DNA of 64,000 nucleotides from assembly GCA_029379385.1 (NCBI GenBank), contig CM055617.1, positions 5,952,001 to 6,016,000 of the forward strand, written 5' to 3'. The notes beneath the pieces were generated by a model, which worked only from the letters and a program-made list of their open reading frames with translations, had not been told where the DNA came from and did not search any database. Positions 1-12,412 of this stretch are shown one piece after another. A program made the translations under genes and the position numbers. The DNA is from Quillaja saponaria (lineage: Eukaryota; Streptophyta; Magnoliopsida; Fabales; Quillajaceae). Within the stretch, counting starts at the first letter, position 1. Each line of letters opens with the position of its first letter.

Positions 1-317
1 ATTCTTAAAAAAAAAAAAAAAAAACTTATTAAGTCAATATATTAAAATAAAATAAAATAAATCATGTAATTATTGGTACTGATTTTAATGATATAATATA
101 AATGATTTTATTATTAAACATTTAAATATTAATAATTATATTTGTTACATATTAATAATACCATACATCTATTATATAGAGAATTTTTTAATAAACTAGG
201 TTTCGTGACACATGCAACTCGTGTGAATCATATTTATAGTATATGCATATATGTTCATCAATAATTGATATAAATATCAATTTTATTTTTTTAAAACTCT
301 AGAGATGGAGGAAGAAT

Positions 318-1215
318 TAATATAATAATATTATAATCATAAAAACTACACTCTTAATATTTCTTTTCATTCATAGCACTTTAAAATAAAATTAATTTAA
401 AATATTATAATTATTTGTAATTTATTAAATTAAAAAAATTGAGAAATCTAAAATTAATTACTTTTGATGTATAGTTATTGACAAATTATAGATTTACTAA
501 TATTGAAAAATAATTAAGATAAAAAAATCAGCAGTCATACAATAATTACAATTGTGTTAATATTAAAATAGCAAAAAATTATGAAAGTAGTAAAACAAAA
601 AATAGAGTATTTGAAGCAAAATAACAATTAAAAGTATTTATGTAATAGTTAAAACTCATAGGGCACTTAAGAAAATAAAATTTCTTCCATTAAAGTTAAA
701 ACAATAATATATAATTATGGAATCTATAATATAAATATTTTTTAATTCATAGTATTTAAAAAAATTATTTCATAAATTTGAGAAGAACTAAAAAAGTATT
801 ATAATTATTAGGAACTTATTAAATAAAAAATTTTGAAAATTTCAATATTAATATATAATACAATATAAAAGTCAAACAACAATATTATAATCATGAAAAC
901 TATACTCATAACATTTCTTTTAATTCATAGTAATTTTTAAAATTTTAATTCTTAAATTTGAGAAGAACTACAAAAATTAAGATTATTAGGTATTTATTAA
1001 ATAAATAAAATCCTAAATTCAATTTTACTTGTTATTGACATATAATTATTGAAAAATTATTATTTTATTAATATTGAGAATATTTAGTAAAAAATAAAAA
1101 AATAATTTGTTTGAAGCAAAATAATAAGTAAACTTAATTATGTAATAATACAAACTCATAAAGACATAAAAGAAAATCAAAAATTTATGCCAGTAAAATT
1201 CTTTTATTTATAGTA
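318..1215. repeat. Degenerate direct repeat, two long copies and one partial
   Basis: A block beginning near 318 (AATATAATAATATTATAATC, then an 'AAAACTACACTC...ATTTCTTTT...ATTCATAG' theme) recurs near 862 ('AATATTATAATCATGAAAAC', then 'ATTTCTTTTAATTCATAG'). Later landmarks ('TTATTGACA', 'TTTGAAGCAAAATAA', 'TATGTAATA...ACTCATA') recur at a nearly constant offset of about 540 bp. A partial copy with 'ATAAATTTGAGAAGAACTA' lies at about 696-850. The copies have diverged by substitutions and small indels. No coding potential or clear terminal structure is seen, so the element class is unknown. Confidence 0.55.
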
Positions 1216-3119
1216 TAGATATAGATATAGATAAATAATCTAAAATTATTTTAAAAAATATAATAAATTCATGAAATTTACTACACTAAAATTATTATTA
1301 ACTATTATAATAAATACATATATATAATATAAAAAAATGAATTTGTATATCATTTTACAAGTATTCTATAAAAAAATATATATATATTAACTATTACAAA
1401 AGAAAGAGTTGTAGTTGCACTAATATTATTGAATCCTATTATTGACATATCTTTTGGTAAATCTATTATTAGCATATTTAGATAAATCCTATTACTGATT
1501 ATTGTGTTCAAACCAAAATTGTCATATCTAAACAGTAGTAACATAACACCTGTTGGTCAGGCCTTGGCCCAACATAATGTTGTTTCTAATCATTGATGGC
1601 ACAAATCCACAAGTTTTGCTTTTGACCCCAATTCAAAAGTATACGAGGTTAAATTGATGCTTATATTTTTATTGATTTCTTCAATTCAAAGCTTTTTACT
1701 AATTTATTTGAGTTCAAATTTTTAGCCATCTACCTGTCTTATGAATTCGATGGTTTTTTTTTTTTTTTTTTTTGGGTCTGGTTTATGTGTTAATAATTTG
1801 TGAGAATAATATAAAAATTCAAGAACTAATATAATATATTCTAATATTGTCCAAATCAAATGTTATTTGTTGGGGATTCAGATTTTTTAAAGTGAGTTTT
1901 CTATTTTAGATGATAAGATGTGTTAATTTTAATTATTAAAAAAATAACCATTTAAATTTAAACACTTCATTTCAAAATATTTCTTTCTAAAAATAATACT
2001 AGAGAATAAAAATTTAAATAAATAAAATAAACTTGTAAAAAAAACAAAAAACAAACAAACATATTTTTTTTTTGGAAATAAAGAAACCTATGTAGTAAAT
2101 TTTTAGGTATGATACTTAAAAAAATAAAATAAGAGCTATTAAAAACAAATTATTAAGGAGGAAGTCAAAGTTCCTGGCACATTTTATTTCGGTACATTTA
2201 AATCAAAGTTTCATTCCATGGGCAAGATTAATGCACTTAATCCTCTAAAATACATTTACAATCTGAATCTGTTTGCATTCCATTGACCAACCAATATCAA
2301 TCACTAATCCAAAAAATAATAAAACAAGTATATGTAATTAAAAATATATATAGAGTTTTTGATGCACTAAGGATACTTGTTAAGCTATAATAAATATGAT
2401 CTTAAAAATTAAATTTTCTAAAATTAATAATTTATGCATTAAATAGCATTGATATCATGATCAATTACTGTCATAATATTACAAATTTTTTATTTATAAA
2501 AGCTTAACGAGTGCTCTTAAGACACCCGTTATGTAATAACCTGATATATTAATATACGTGTTAGAACGTTTGTACATGACTAGTTATGGGTAGGTGAAAT
2601 AAAATGTTACACAAAGTAAAAATTTACATAATTGAATACTTGAATAAATAAATATAGAAATAATACAAGAGTTAATTTTTATTATATAATTGGTTAACTT
2701 GTAACTTAAAAAAATATATATTAATAATAAATAAATAATAATAATAATAATAATAATATTTTACATAGTAGTATTAAAATTAAAGAATATTTATATATGT
2801 GTATATATGTGGTAGAAGAATTAATTTTGTTATAATTCGATAGTGTGAGGTACGTTTTAACATGTTCATAGGTAATGTATAAAATTTGATGTATAAATGT
2901 ACAGTAGAATTAATAGAATTAATATATATATGTTTATGTAATTAAGAAAATTTTGCTATTAACTTAATAGGTAACTTGAAAATTATAAAGTTAATGGTGT
3001 AAGCATTATTGATGAGTGAAAACAATAATAATAAAATATAATATAAATAAAAATATAAATACATATACACACAGTTGATTAGTAACTAATTTTGTTATAT
3101 TATATTATTGATTAATTAA

Positions 3120-3151
3120 AACTTGAAACATGAAACATGAAACATGAAACA
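3120..3151. repeat. Short tandem repeat, 7-bp unit TGAAACA
   Basis: The 7-bp unit TGAAACA is repeated about four times in a row just upstream of an alternating-purine/pyrimidine AT tract. It is a minisatellite-like array in intergenic DNA with no assigned role. Confidence 0.8.
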
Positions 3152-5938
3152 ATATGTATATACGTATATATATAATTTTTTTATGGAAATTGATTGTTCA
3201 CCACCAAATTAAAGAACAAAGCTAGACCATAAGTAGATATTATTATATTGTCTTTTCTTTTCCCCTTATCTACACTGACCGAGCTTTCCTTTTTGTTTCT
3301 TCCTTGGCCGTGTCTGTAATAACTTGAAGCCGACATGCATTTTAAGATGTTATACGTAACCCGTGTTATTAGGTATATACTAACTATAAATATACATATA
3401 TTTAAATGGATGAACGCTAGCGTAGATATTACGGTTAAGAGATAAATTAAAGCAAGTATAGTTTAATTCATTTAAGAGTGTGTCAATTGAGAGATTAATA
3501 AATATGTTACAATTACAAAATGACAAATTATATATATATATATATATATGTATAAGAGATTATATAAATTCATAAGAAACACTTGTGGCACATGATTTTT
3601 CCCCATTATTTTATTAAGCTTTCTTTTTATCCTTTCCTTTCTTTTGCTTGTCGTTTTCCTTGGTAAAAAAACTGTCCATTGCTTCTTCTTTCACGATTTT
3701 CTTTTGGTGATTGTTGGAATTTTTGAGGATGAAGGCTGCCGTGAACCTTTGCCTTTGCCATTTAAATTCAAGTCTTGAGTAAATTCCTTGCTCCTCCTTT
3801 CAAGTAGGCCGTGGGAGTGGAGATTGAAGGAGGTTAGGAGCTGAATTTTTAAATCAGCTGGAAGCACCACTCTACCCTTTCATTTGGTTGCCGAATCCTC
3901 TGCTTCCTGCACTTGGAGAACAACCAGCCATACCTCTTGTTTTTTTTTGCCTAAAAATCCCTAGCTTTTATGTTGATTAAATTAGGTTCAAGGTTAAGAA
4001 CTTTTCTTTTTTTTTTTGTTCTCTTGACCGTGGATGTTTTTTTTTCCTTGATGGGGGTGGTCTCCTTGGATATTGGTGGCTGTCTTGGTTTGGAAAATAC
4101 ATGAAATGAAGTTAAGCTGGAAATTCCAGCCATGAGCGTGAAGAATTTTTCTTACCCGTGAGAACTAAAACGCTGTGTGTGTGAGTTGGATGATAGGATT
4201 AAGTGAAACGGGTAGGAGGATGGAAGTGATGAAACAGGGACGGCTATGGAATCATAATTGTTGGGATGTTGAACCCGTGAAAGGGAATAGCAAAACCAGC
4301 CCCTTTTTTTGATCGGTATAAAAACAATGGCTTGGCTCTCTTTCATGCCATCCAACAGTAGCTTGACTCAAGGCAGTAAATATGCTGCCATATTTGTTAT
4401 TAAGTTGAAGGAGTTTAATCAATTCTTAATTCAAGTATTAGCAGAGTTGATTTAGGAGTTAAATGTTAGACGTTAAGGTGCAATATGGCAAAAGAAACAA
4501 GTGCAGAAAATTTCATCACTATCAACCCTTAATTTAGTTAAATTAGCCATGTTAATATTAATGGTTTTAATTCCCAAGTCAGGTGAATTGTGGGAATCCC
4601 TATTAAATCTAAGTAAGGAGATGAAATTTGTAATTTGTGTAGGAATTATGGAATACCAGGTTAAGTTAAAATCGAAGAATTAGTATTTATAAATAATTTG
4701 AAGTGATTAATTTTATTCTAAATTTTAACGGGTAAATTATTTAGTCAATGTTTAAGATAACTTAGTTTTAAATAGTACGTTAATATATATATAGTGTTAA
4801 TGAATCAAGGAATTAACCTTGTAATGATTAATATAAATAACACACAAATTGATGACTTTCAATTCTGGATCGTATCGAGGATATTTTGACCTCGTCTCAG
4901 GATAAGCGGAATGACGAACCACATACTTGAGCAGTGAGTGAATTACGTGCATTTTGGTTGCTAGATAATTGTGTGAAATAAATTATATGAATTTCGAATA
5001 ATTGATTGATGTTTGTTATTTGATATTGGTTGTGGTTGATAAGGGCCAACAAAAATGAGATTTTTCTGAGAAATGATTTTTATTTTCAAAATTGAAATCC
5101 AGATGCATCTAGGATCTTCTGATTTGAATTTCTGAAATATTATGATTCTGATAAATGTTTTAAAAGTAGAATACTCAGCCTTGGTAAGATAGATTATGTA
5201 TAGATATTAATCTGATGTGCGGGGCTGAGTTACTCGTTGGCACTTTGCTTGATTTGTAATACTTTGATTATTTGGTTTGGAATTGTGAACTTCAGATATT
5301 TGAACTGATTTATATATGTTGTGAAACATTTGAATCGTGGTTTTATGAGAACTACAAGAATGCACGAGTACTATTGAATTAAGACGTGAATATTAGTTCT
5401 TGAAATTAAATAATAATATATGTGTTTTGATTGATGCTGGTACCTCTTAGGATACGTTATTTGTTCACTGAGTCTGTAAGAGTCACCCTTCTTTGTTGAT
5501 ATTTTGTTTTAGTAGCAGAACTTCAACATATAGTTTTGATGAGCTAGTGACCTGCTAATAAAGTACGGCAAGATATTTTTTAGAATCACATACTTGTAGC
5601 TAAATGATGAAAGTTTGCAGTCACGATTAAGGTGTTCGGTTTTATGAATTGTTTATGTAAAAATCAATTTGATACAGTTTATGGTATTCATGGAGTGGAG
5701 CTCTTCGGTTATGTTGTATTTGTTGTCATTTAATTGAAGGTAATCAGGAATTTACAAGTTAGTATTTTGGGCATGTTCCACATTGTTGGGAACTTTTGTC
5801 AAAATTTTCAGTAAATTGTTATTTATGTTAGTAAACAAACTTTTACAGTTAACTTATGTTTTAAAAAAATTATTTTTAATTAAGAGTCGTATTGGTTTCT
5901 TTGTTTTGAAATCAAGGTTACGGAAGTTTGGTTATCCA

Positions 5939-6038
5939 ATCCTCCGACCAGTCATATTTCTGTAAGGAGTGTGACACGTTAGATAAATATAATCCTTCGA
6001 TCAGTCATATTTCAATAAAGAGTGACACACTAGATAAA
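5939..6038. repeat. Imperfect ~50-bp tandem duplication
   Basis: Two adjacent copies share the order ATCC-TYCGAYCAGTCATATTTC-then AAGAGTGACAC-TAGATAAAT, at 5939-5988 and 5990-6038, with a few substitutions and a 2-bp length difference. They are followed directly by an AT dinucleotide tract. This is intergenic, with no coding sense. Confidence 0.7.
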
Positions 6039-8229
6039 TCTATATATATATATATATATAGAGTTTCGCACAAGCTCAATCATCAGACACTCTAAATCTA
6101 AAAAAAAAACATTACTATTCATGCAGTAATATTTTTTACATTTACAACGTAATTGTGTTGTACATAATGATTTGTTTTAATCGATGATTTTTTACCCTAA
6201 GGAAAAAAATATTAAAATATAGATCACGAGTATTATATAGAATTTTATAAATAAAAAAAATACAAGGATAATTTTTTTGTATCTTTTATAATAATATATA
6301 TTTGTTTATAAAATTGAGATTTCATTAAATAAAATGTGGGTATACAAGCACGAATGGTATGATAATTACTTAATATAAGAAGTTATAAATATATTAATAT
6401 TTTTTTATTATATTAATCTTTTCAAGTAACAATGAGTCTTGATAAATAACATAAGTATTTTTTTTAAGACAGATACTATAAATATAATTTTTTTTAAATA
6501 GTATAATAATAAAATTATGTGCAATCACTATAGTAAATATTACGATTTTTTTTAAATGTGCTATCTTAATAAGTATTGTAATTTGTAAGTATTTAAACAA
6601 ATCTTATAAAATAATTGATTGAATATGAGTTTTCTAGTGAGGAGACAAATCATATATATGAATGAGTTGAAACACGACAGCATACATTTTCATAATTTCA
6701 TTAAAAAATATATAAGCTTTAATCAATGTAGTATGATTATTATAATGATGACTCTTAGCAATAAAAAAAGATTATAATAATGATGACGATAAAACATGGA
6801 TTACTTTATTTATCTATCTATATATATGTGATTCCACCCAAAAGTATTTGGTCTAGTTGTTTAACGAATCATAGCAGCAAAATCACGTTTTACGTTTCTG
6901 ATTTCAAAAAATTTTCTTTTTAGTCCTTAAACAGTAAAAATAAATAAATAAATAAATAAAAGCTTCATAATTATTGTTGAATTTACAGCATATTTTCATT
7001 TTTTGTTTTTGCAGAATATCCTTTTAAGCGCGATCAGTGCATTAATTTACATGTTGCAGGAAAAGGTGGTGTCCAATGGCATATAATTGAGTAGAAGAAG
7101 GACCAATAACAATAATTGTGATATTTAATTTGAAACATTTATTACATTTGCATTACAATGAAGCTTTCAATTGGAATAAAATAATAATTAAATTAAATTT
7201 TCATTTGCTCAATGAGTTGAGGTTAAAAATAGTTAAAACATGTTAGATTAGGCAAGAAAGCAGTGTTTAATTAGCATTTTCAAACCTACATTAGTTAAGG
7301 TTAGATTAGGCACAATACTATCACCTAATATTTTACTAAAATTCAAATTTATAAAGTTATAAAAATATTCATAAGGTCATAAAATTTAGTTTTTATTTCT
7401 TTTCAATAATTAAGAAGAAATAATTCTCAAACCCATTAATTTTGCTTCGTATGACCAATAACTATGAGAAGAATTACAATAATTATTGATTTAACGCCAT
7501 TTAAATTTATTAAAATTTAATTCGATTAATTAAGTAGTACAAATTAATAGGAATAGATAAATCAATTTTCTACCAAATAATTGCAAATCCACCTGAAGTT
7601 ACAACTTACAAGAGCTGCCTGGTCCACACCTCAGCTGAGTCAGCTCATTGGCTTTTGACTTCGTTGAGGCAGGCCAACAAACACATTATGTGCAAAGAAC
7701 AAAGGCTCATATTATATAATAATGATATTTATATCAAATTTAATATGATTAATTTTCGTAGAATACCGTCAACAACACGAATTTAATAGTACCAGTAATG
7801 AAGAATAAAGTCTCAGCAAATTTGTTCTTCCGTTACTCGAAGTCCAAGCTAAAATTACTGTTTTTTTTTCCTTCATATTCTTCCTCTTGTTTTCTTCTTC
7901 CGCTTCTAATTTGTCCTTTGTTTGATTTCAATGACGGACTTGGCTATGTCCTCACATTCACACACTGAGACCCAGTATTTTTGTTAGCCTTCCATCTATC
8001 CCATTTTTCATTGTTTGGACCCCCACCTATCTGGTTCTGTCAATTAAACCGGAGTGGTGTCTGGTGGTGGGGTTTATTATTCTTCATGGGATTTCTATGG
8101 TCTTAGACATACCCCATTTTCTCTTGGATCCCAAAATTGAAACTTGTAGGTCTTCTTCGCTGATTCTGTGTGTTTTTTTAGTCAGTAATCGTTTTTGGGT
8201 TCTGGGTATTTGTGTCATTGTGTGGGAAT

Positions 8230-8877
8230 ATGAGTCAACTCGGTCTCCTATTGCAGGAATCGGTACAGAGAGAAAGGGAGACGACTAGTACGACTACGCT
8301 TCTGGGTTTGTTAAGGGAGCAAATGGACGGTGTAGATACAGAGAGGAGGAGGAAGAGTCTCAAAGAACGGCTGGGATTGAAAGGAATGGGATGTTGTGGG
8401 GCCACCTGGGGTTTCAGATCGGTCACTATTAGCACGAGGCATGAGGAAAACGAAGAACAACTACCAGAGAATATAAATCCGGGTCAAGCCCCGAATTTGT
8501 CGGACCCAAATCCAACGTCTTCGGGTGTAAATTTGGCGGTGGCTTTGGCAGCGGAGCGTCAGTTTCGGACATCGCACGTACCGGATGGAGGTAATGGAAC
8601 CGGAGGAACTGTACCGGGGACGCCGTTAAGAGTATCGTTGATTAGATTGCTTGAAGAAACGGACGGTGAAGATGGAGAGAGAATAGAAACGGACAAAGGG
8701 GTAGGAGTGATGGGGAATGATCTGATGTGTTGCGTGTGCATGGGAAGGAAAAAAGGTGCAGCTTTTATCCCATGTGGGCACACTTTTTGTAGAGTGTGTT
8801 CCAGGGAGCTGTGGTTGAATCGAGGCTCTTGTCCCCTCTGTAACCGTTCGATCCTCGAGATTCTGGATATTTTCTAA
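8230..8877 (+). CDS. C3HC4 RING-finger protein, putative E3 ubiquitin ligase
   Basis: This single-exon gene encodes 215 aa from the ATG at 8230; an in-frame ATG at 8212 would add six residues. The N-terminal two thirds are polar and low in conserved motifs. The C-terminus holds a complete C3HC4 RING at about residues 167-204: CCVC, 11 residues, CGHTFC, RVC, 10 residues, then CPLC, ending in a hydrophobic ILEILDIF tail. RING domains recruit E2 enzymes and promote substrate ubiquitination; the substrate here is unknown. There is no signal peptide or membrane segment, so it is likely soluble. The same kind of gene lies next to ACC oxidase ACO2 in Arabidopsis (AT1G62370, from memory), and ACC oxidase is also the next gene here. 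All eight zinc ligands are present and the frame is intact. The domain call is sure; the family name is left blank because I do not recognise a characterised orthologue. Confidence 0.88.
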   Translation: MSQLGLLLQESVQRERETTSTTTLLGLLREQMDGVDTERRRKSLKERLGLKGMGCCGATWGFRSVTISTRHEENEEQLPENINPGQAPNLSDPNPTSSGVNLAVALAAERQFRTSHVPDGGNGTGGTVPGTPLRVSLIRLLEETDGEDGERIETDKGVGVMGNDLMCCVCMGRKKGAAFIPCGHTFCRVCSRELWLNRGSCPLCNRSILEILDIF

Positions 8878-10584
8878 AATTCATCAGCTTGGTTTATTGG
8901 GATTCATGACAGACTGTTTTTATTGGACGGTGAGGATGAGGATTTTCCTTCATCGGCCATAGACTTCAATTCTTTGCTTGAAAGTTGCAAATTACAATTC
9001 GATCAGAAAAAAAGAAAAACGAAATTTCAATTTATCCTATTATTTAAGTACTTCAATTTCAATATCTTTTTTTTTTTTTTTTTTTCATAAAGGAAATTAA
9101 TATGAAGCAAAACAAACCCAGCATTTGATACCATAATATGTGACATAGAAACTCATGATTAGATGAAAAAAAGAGAGCATAATCACATCTAATTTGCAAG
9201 TTTCTCACAATGTGCCATGTTGTGCTTGCAATCAAATAATTTGTTTTAAAAGTATTTTTTGATCAATTCTGTTTCATATTATTTATAGTAATTTTCTCAA
9301 CTTTAACATTGTTTGGACGAGCCAATAAATATATTTTATTAGATGTCACATGTATGATGCGTTGACCAAAAAATATAAATATTTATTCTAGAAATACTAT
9401 TTTTTTGTGAATTTTGTCCTAAAATTATTTTAAGTCTTATTTTCTCTCAAATCTTTTTCACTCTTTTTGTCTCAAAAATTCAATTTTTTGAAAAAATATT
9501 ATAATTATCACAAACTTGAATTTTAGAATTTTTCGAGAGAGATAATAAAAATAAGAGCAAGAAAGCATGAATTTGCCACCTCAAAACACATATGACAAAA
9601 AAAATTTATATTTAAGCTATATCAACAATTTTCGTTCAAAATATTAACTTATCAGATTAAGAGAAGATATTATAAATGTTTTAAAAATTTTGCTATGAAA
9701 TTACCAAAAATTATTTTGAAACAAAATTAATAAATATAATACTTTAGGGATGAGAAATGTCATTTTTGTCAATAATTTTGTTAACATTAATTATTAAGTA
9801 TCAATAAATATTGAGGTCATTGATAAGCATGGCCTTGCCCCAATGCTCTGGGAATACCCATATTACCAAAAAAAATAAAGAATAATCATTAAGTAACTTT
9901 GCATTAAAAAAAAAAATGGCAAGTAAAGGTCTAACGACCCAAATGAATGAGTGTCGCCCAATAGATTTAAAGCCCAATCTAGTCTTCAAGGCTTATACTG
10001 AGAAGTTAGAAATCTTAACGAAATTGGGTTTGGCATAGGCTTAAGCATGTTTCGCCTGTGGCTTTGGGCATATGCTAGCTTGTAGCTAATGCAATCACTG
10101 TCAGAACAAAAACAACTAATTAATTCACCTGCCTCAGTATCGGATAGTAAAGATGAATTTAACAGATATAAACGTAAAATGACTTGAAAAAACATTGATA
10201 ACGATAGAGAATTTGTTGATATAAAAAGCAAAAGAGGAATGAAGGATAAGCACGAATATACTTCCCAAAGAAAACATGGGACAAAATAATAATGGAGGAA
10301 GTATATGATTCTGTGGTTGAGTTTTGCAACTGTCTCTTTCTCTTTCTCACTCTGTATGATGAATATCATACAGGCCACTTGATAAGTAGCTAGAATTAGA
10401 CACTGAAACTGATCCACTTTGCACAAGTTATTCATAGAATTTTGCTTAAAGCATGCATGATATAGATAAACTTTCGAATAATGTACTAAGAATTGGTTCT
10501 TTTTAGAACTCCTAGCTAGCAGCTACAATGACCCTACGCACACATACATATACATAGAAAATAAAAGTTAAAGTTGTCCCAAAT

Positions 10585-10789
10585 TGCGTTTGGATTCATT
10601 GAATTAGAATTAAAAAATTCAACTAAAATTAGAATTTGTTAGAATTGAAAATAATGTTTTGTAGTTGTTTCTAATCAATTCCTGAGAATTGAGTTAAAAC
10701 TTTTATTTCTGATCCTAAATTTGTGACAAATAGGAAAATTAAAATTGAATAGCACAATTCTCGATTCTAATTTATTGCATCCAAACGGA
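10585..10789. mobile_element. MITE-like element with terminal inverted repeats
   Basis: The left end reads TGCGTTTGGATTCATTGAAT and the right end, read in reverse complement, begins CGTTTGGATGCAATAAATTA. Both then continue into TTAGAAT. The inverted ends enclose about 205 bp of AT-rich non-coding DNA. 'CGTTTGGAT' ends are common in small non-autonomous plant DNA transposons. The outermost bases and the target-site duplication are not clear, so the superfamily is unassigned and the exact borders may shift by several bases. Confidence 0.55.
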
Positions 10790-12378
10790 CCCTTAACGAG
10801 TCTTATTCAATAACTTATGATATCAAAGTTTCAAGGACCAAAAGGTTAAGAGTTTGATTCTTGTAACCATAAAAGTAAAATGAGGGTTTGGGCATTATCC
10901 ATACTAATTAACAAACAAAATTGACTAGAACATTTATGATCTGGTTAGCGGGTTTGCAAGTAAAAAATCATAATTAATTCACGTGATATCACCAGTTTAA
11001 ATTTTTAAATGAAATGATTATTTGAAATAAATAACATTCCCCCTACTGAAGCTAGTACTAGTTATATTCCCAAATTACTTATAATTGACGGCATAAATCA
11101 AATCTTAAACTATTATTGAATATGTCTATTGGAACATATTGTATAGTTACCATCACATGATTATGTTATAATTAGGAATATGTTTAAGAAAGATAATGAC
11201 TTTCTTCTAAAGATTAATTAATCATAATTATACTTAAGCAAACTAGCCTAGAAACGAATCATTACATTATTTAATTTATGTAAAAATATATTCGTGAGAA
11301 TTTAACTATAAAGTACGTTAATTAATTATTCAGTTCACAAGGTCAAAACCCAAGATCTAAAAAATCATATACATCATTATTTTCTATCTTAGATCCTATA
11401 CTAAAGAATATCATGATTGAGAGATTAGATGATTTTAATGTGTACTATATTTATCTTCTAAAATAAGTGGGACTAATTAATATGATGATGTTGGACCGTG
11501 ACAAGCTCGATACCAAAAACTTAAATCAGAATATATTATATTTTATTATATTATACAAAGTAATAAATTATACTCGTTAAGATATAATTAAATTGAATAT
11601 TATTTTATGATAATGTTCATGCATAAATGTAGCTTGATGATTCTAGAAAAAGAAAAAAAAAGAAAGAAAGAAAGGTATCAGAGTATATATTTATATATAT
11701 ATATATATAATATTATAAATATGTGTATGTATATATTATAAAGATGATGCTTACAAAAGTAACAAAGCCATTAAGCCAACACATTTTAGTGGCTATTGAT
11801 GGCCATAATGGGTTGCCCCTTAAAAATTTGTACGATGTGCTGGGCTCTGCACATACATACACATGTAAGGGATAAGGCATTATATATATGGAGCTACCCA
11901 TAATCACATCAATTATTGTCTGTACACATACCTTGGGTGGGTGCACTCAGTATTTAATTATAAATTTATAACAAAAAATAACTCCTTTTCTTTTAATATA
12001 TTTTTATTCTGGCGGGAGGCATGATTCGATTCTAAATTTTGAGATTGACGCAAATAAATTTTACAAGTTTAAACTAATTGACAATAATTAATTTTTGAAT
12101 TACACAATTTTGAGTAATTTTTATCTCTAAAGTAATTCCAGAATCCCAATTTGATTCCAACCTTAAATCTGTTGTAAAGTCTCACGATTTAACATTAAAT
12201 GTCATTTTCATGACTACTTTTAAATTTATTAGAATAATTTTAAAACTAAGACCAAATTACTATGTAATTAATGTTAATGTTTGGAAAGTGAGTCATGTAT
12301 ACATTCAACAACGAAGACCAAAGAATAGAACAGGAAGAAGTTCTCTATTTTATTCTAGATGTAGTCATTTTTCTTCTC

Positions 12379-12379
<1 letters not shown>

Positions 12380-12412
<33 letters not shown>
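12380..12412. repeat. (TTA)n microsatellite
   Basis: About eleven uninterrupted TTA/ATT trinucleotides lie in intergenic DNA, likely polymorphic in length. Confidence 0.9.

Larger units (their letters stand above)
1..8200. other. AT-rich intergenic region with degenerate repeats
   Basis: No gene can be supported here. The sequence is very AT-rich, with many homopolymers and short tandem repeats, including a T run at about 1751-1774, an AT repeat at about 3529-3549 and another at about 6040-6060. Open frames of 60-74 codons are scattered on both strands but lack conserved motifs. Longer repeats at 318-1215 and 5939-6038, and a coding-like but broken stretch at 3612-4140, are listed separately. 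The last few hundred bases should hold the promoter and leader of the RING gene that starts at 8230. Confidence 0.7.

Noticed and set aside
9986..10435. 149-codon open frame on the minus strand
   Set aside because: It is rich in Leu/Phe/Ile/Ser from AT-rich DNA, has no known domain, no plausible promoter and no splice-linked partner.
10800..10870. Possible second primer-binding-site-like motif (ATGATATCAAAGTTT)
   Set aside because: There are too many mismatches to the Met-tRNA site and no flanking LTR pair was found.
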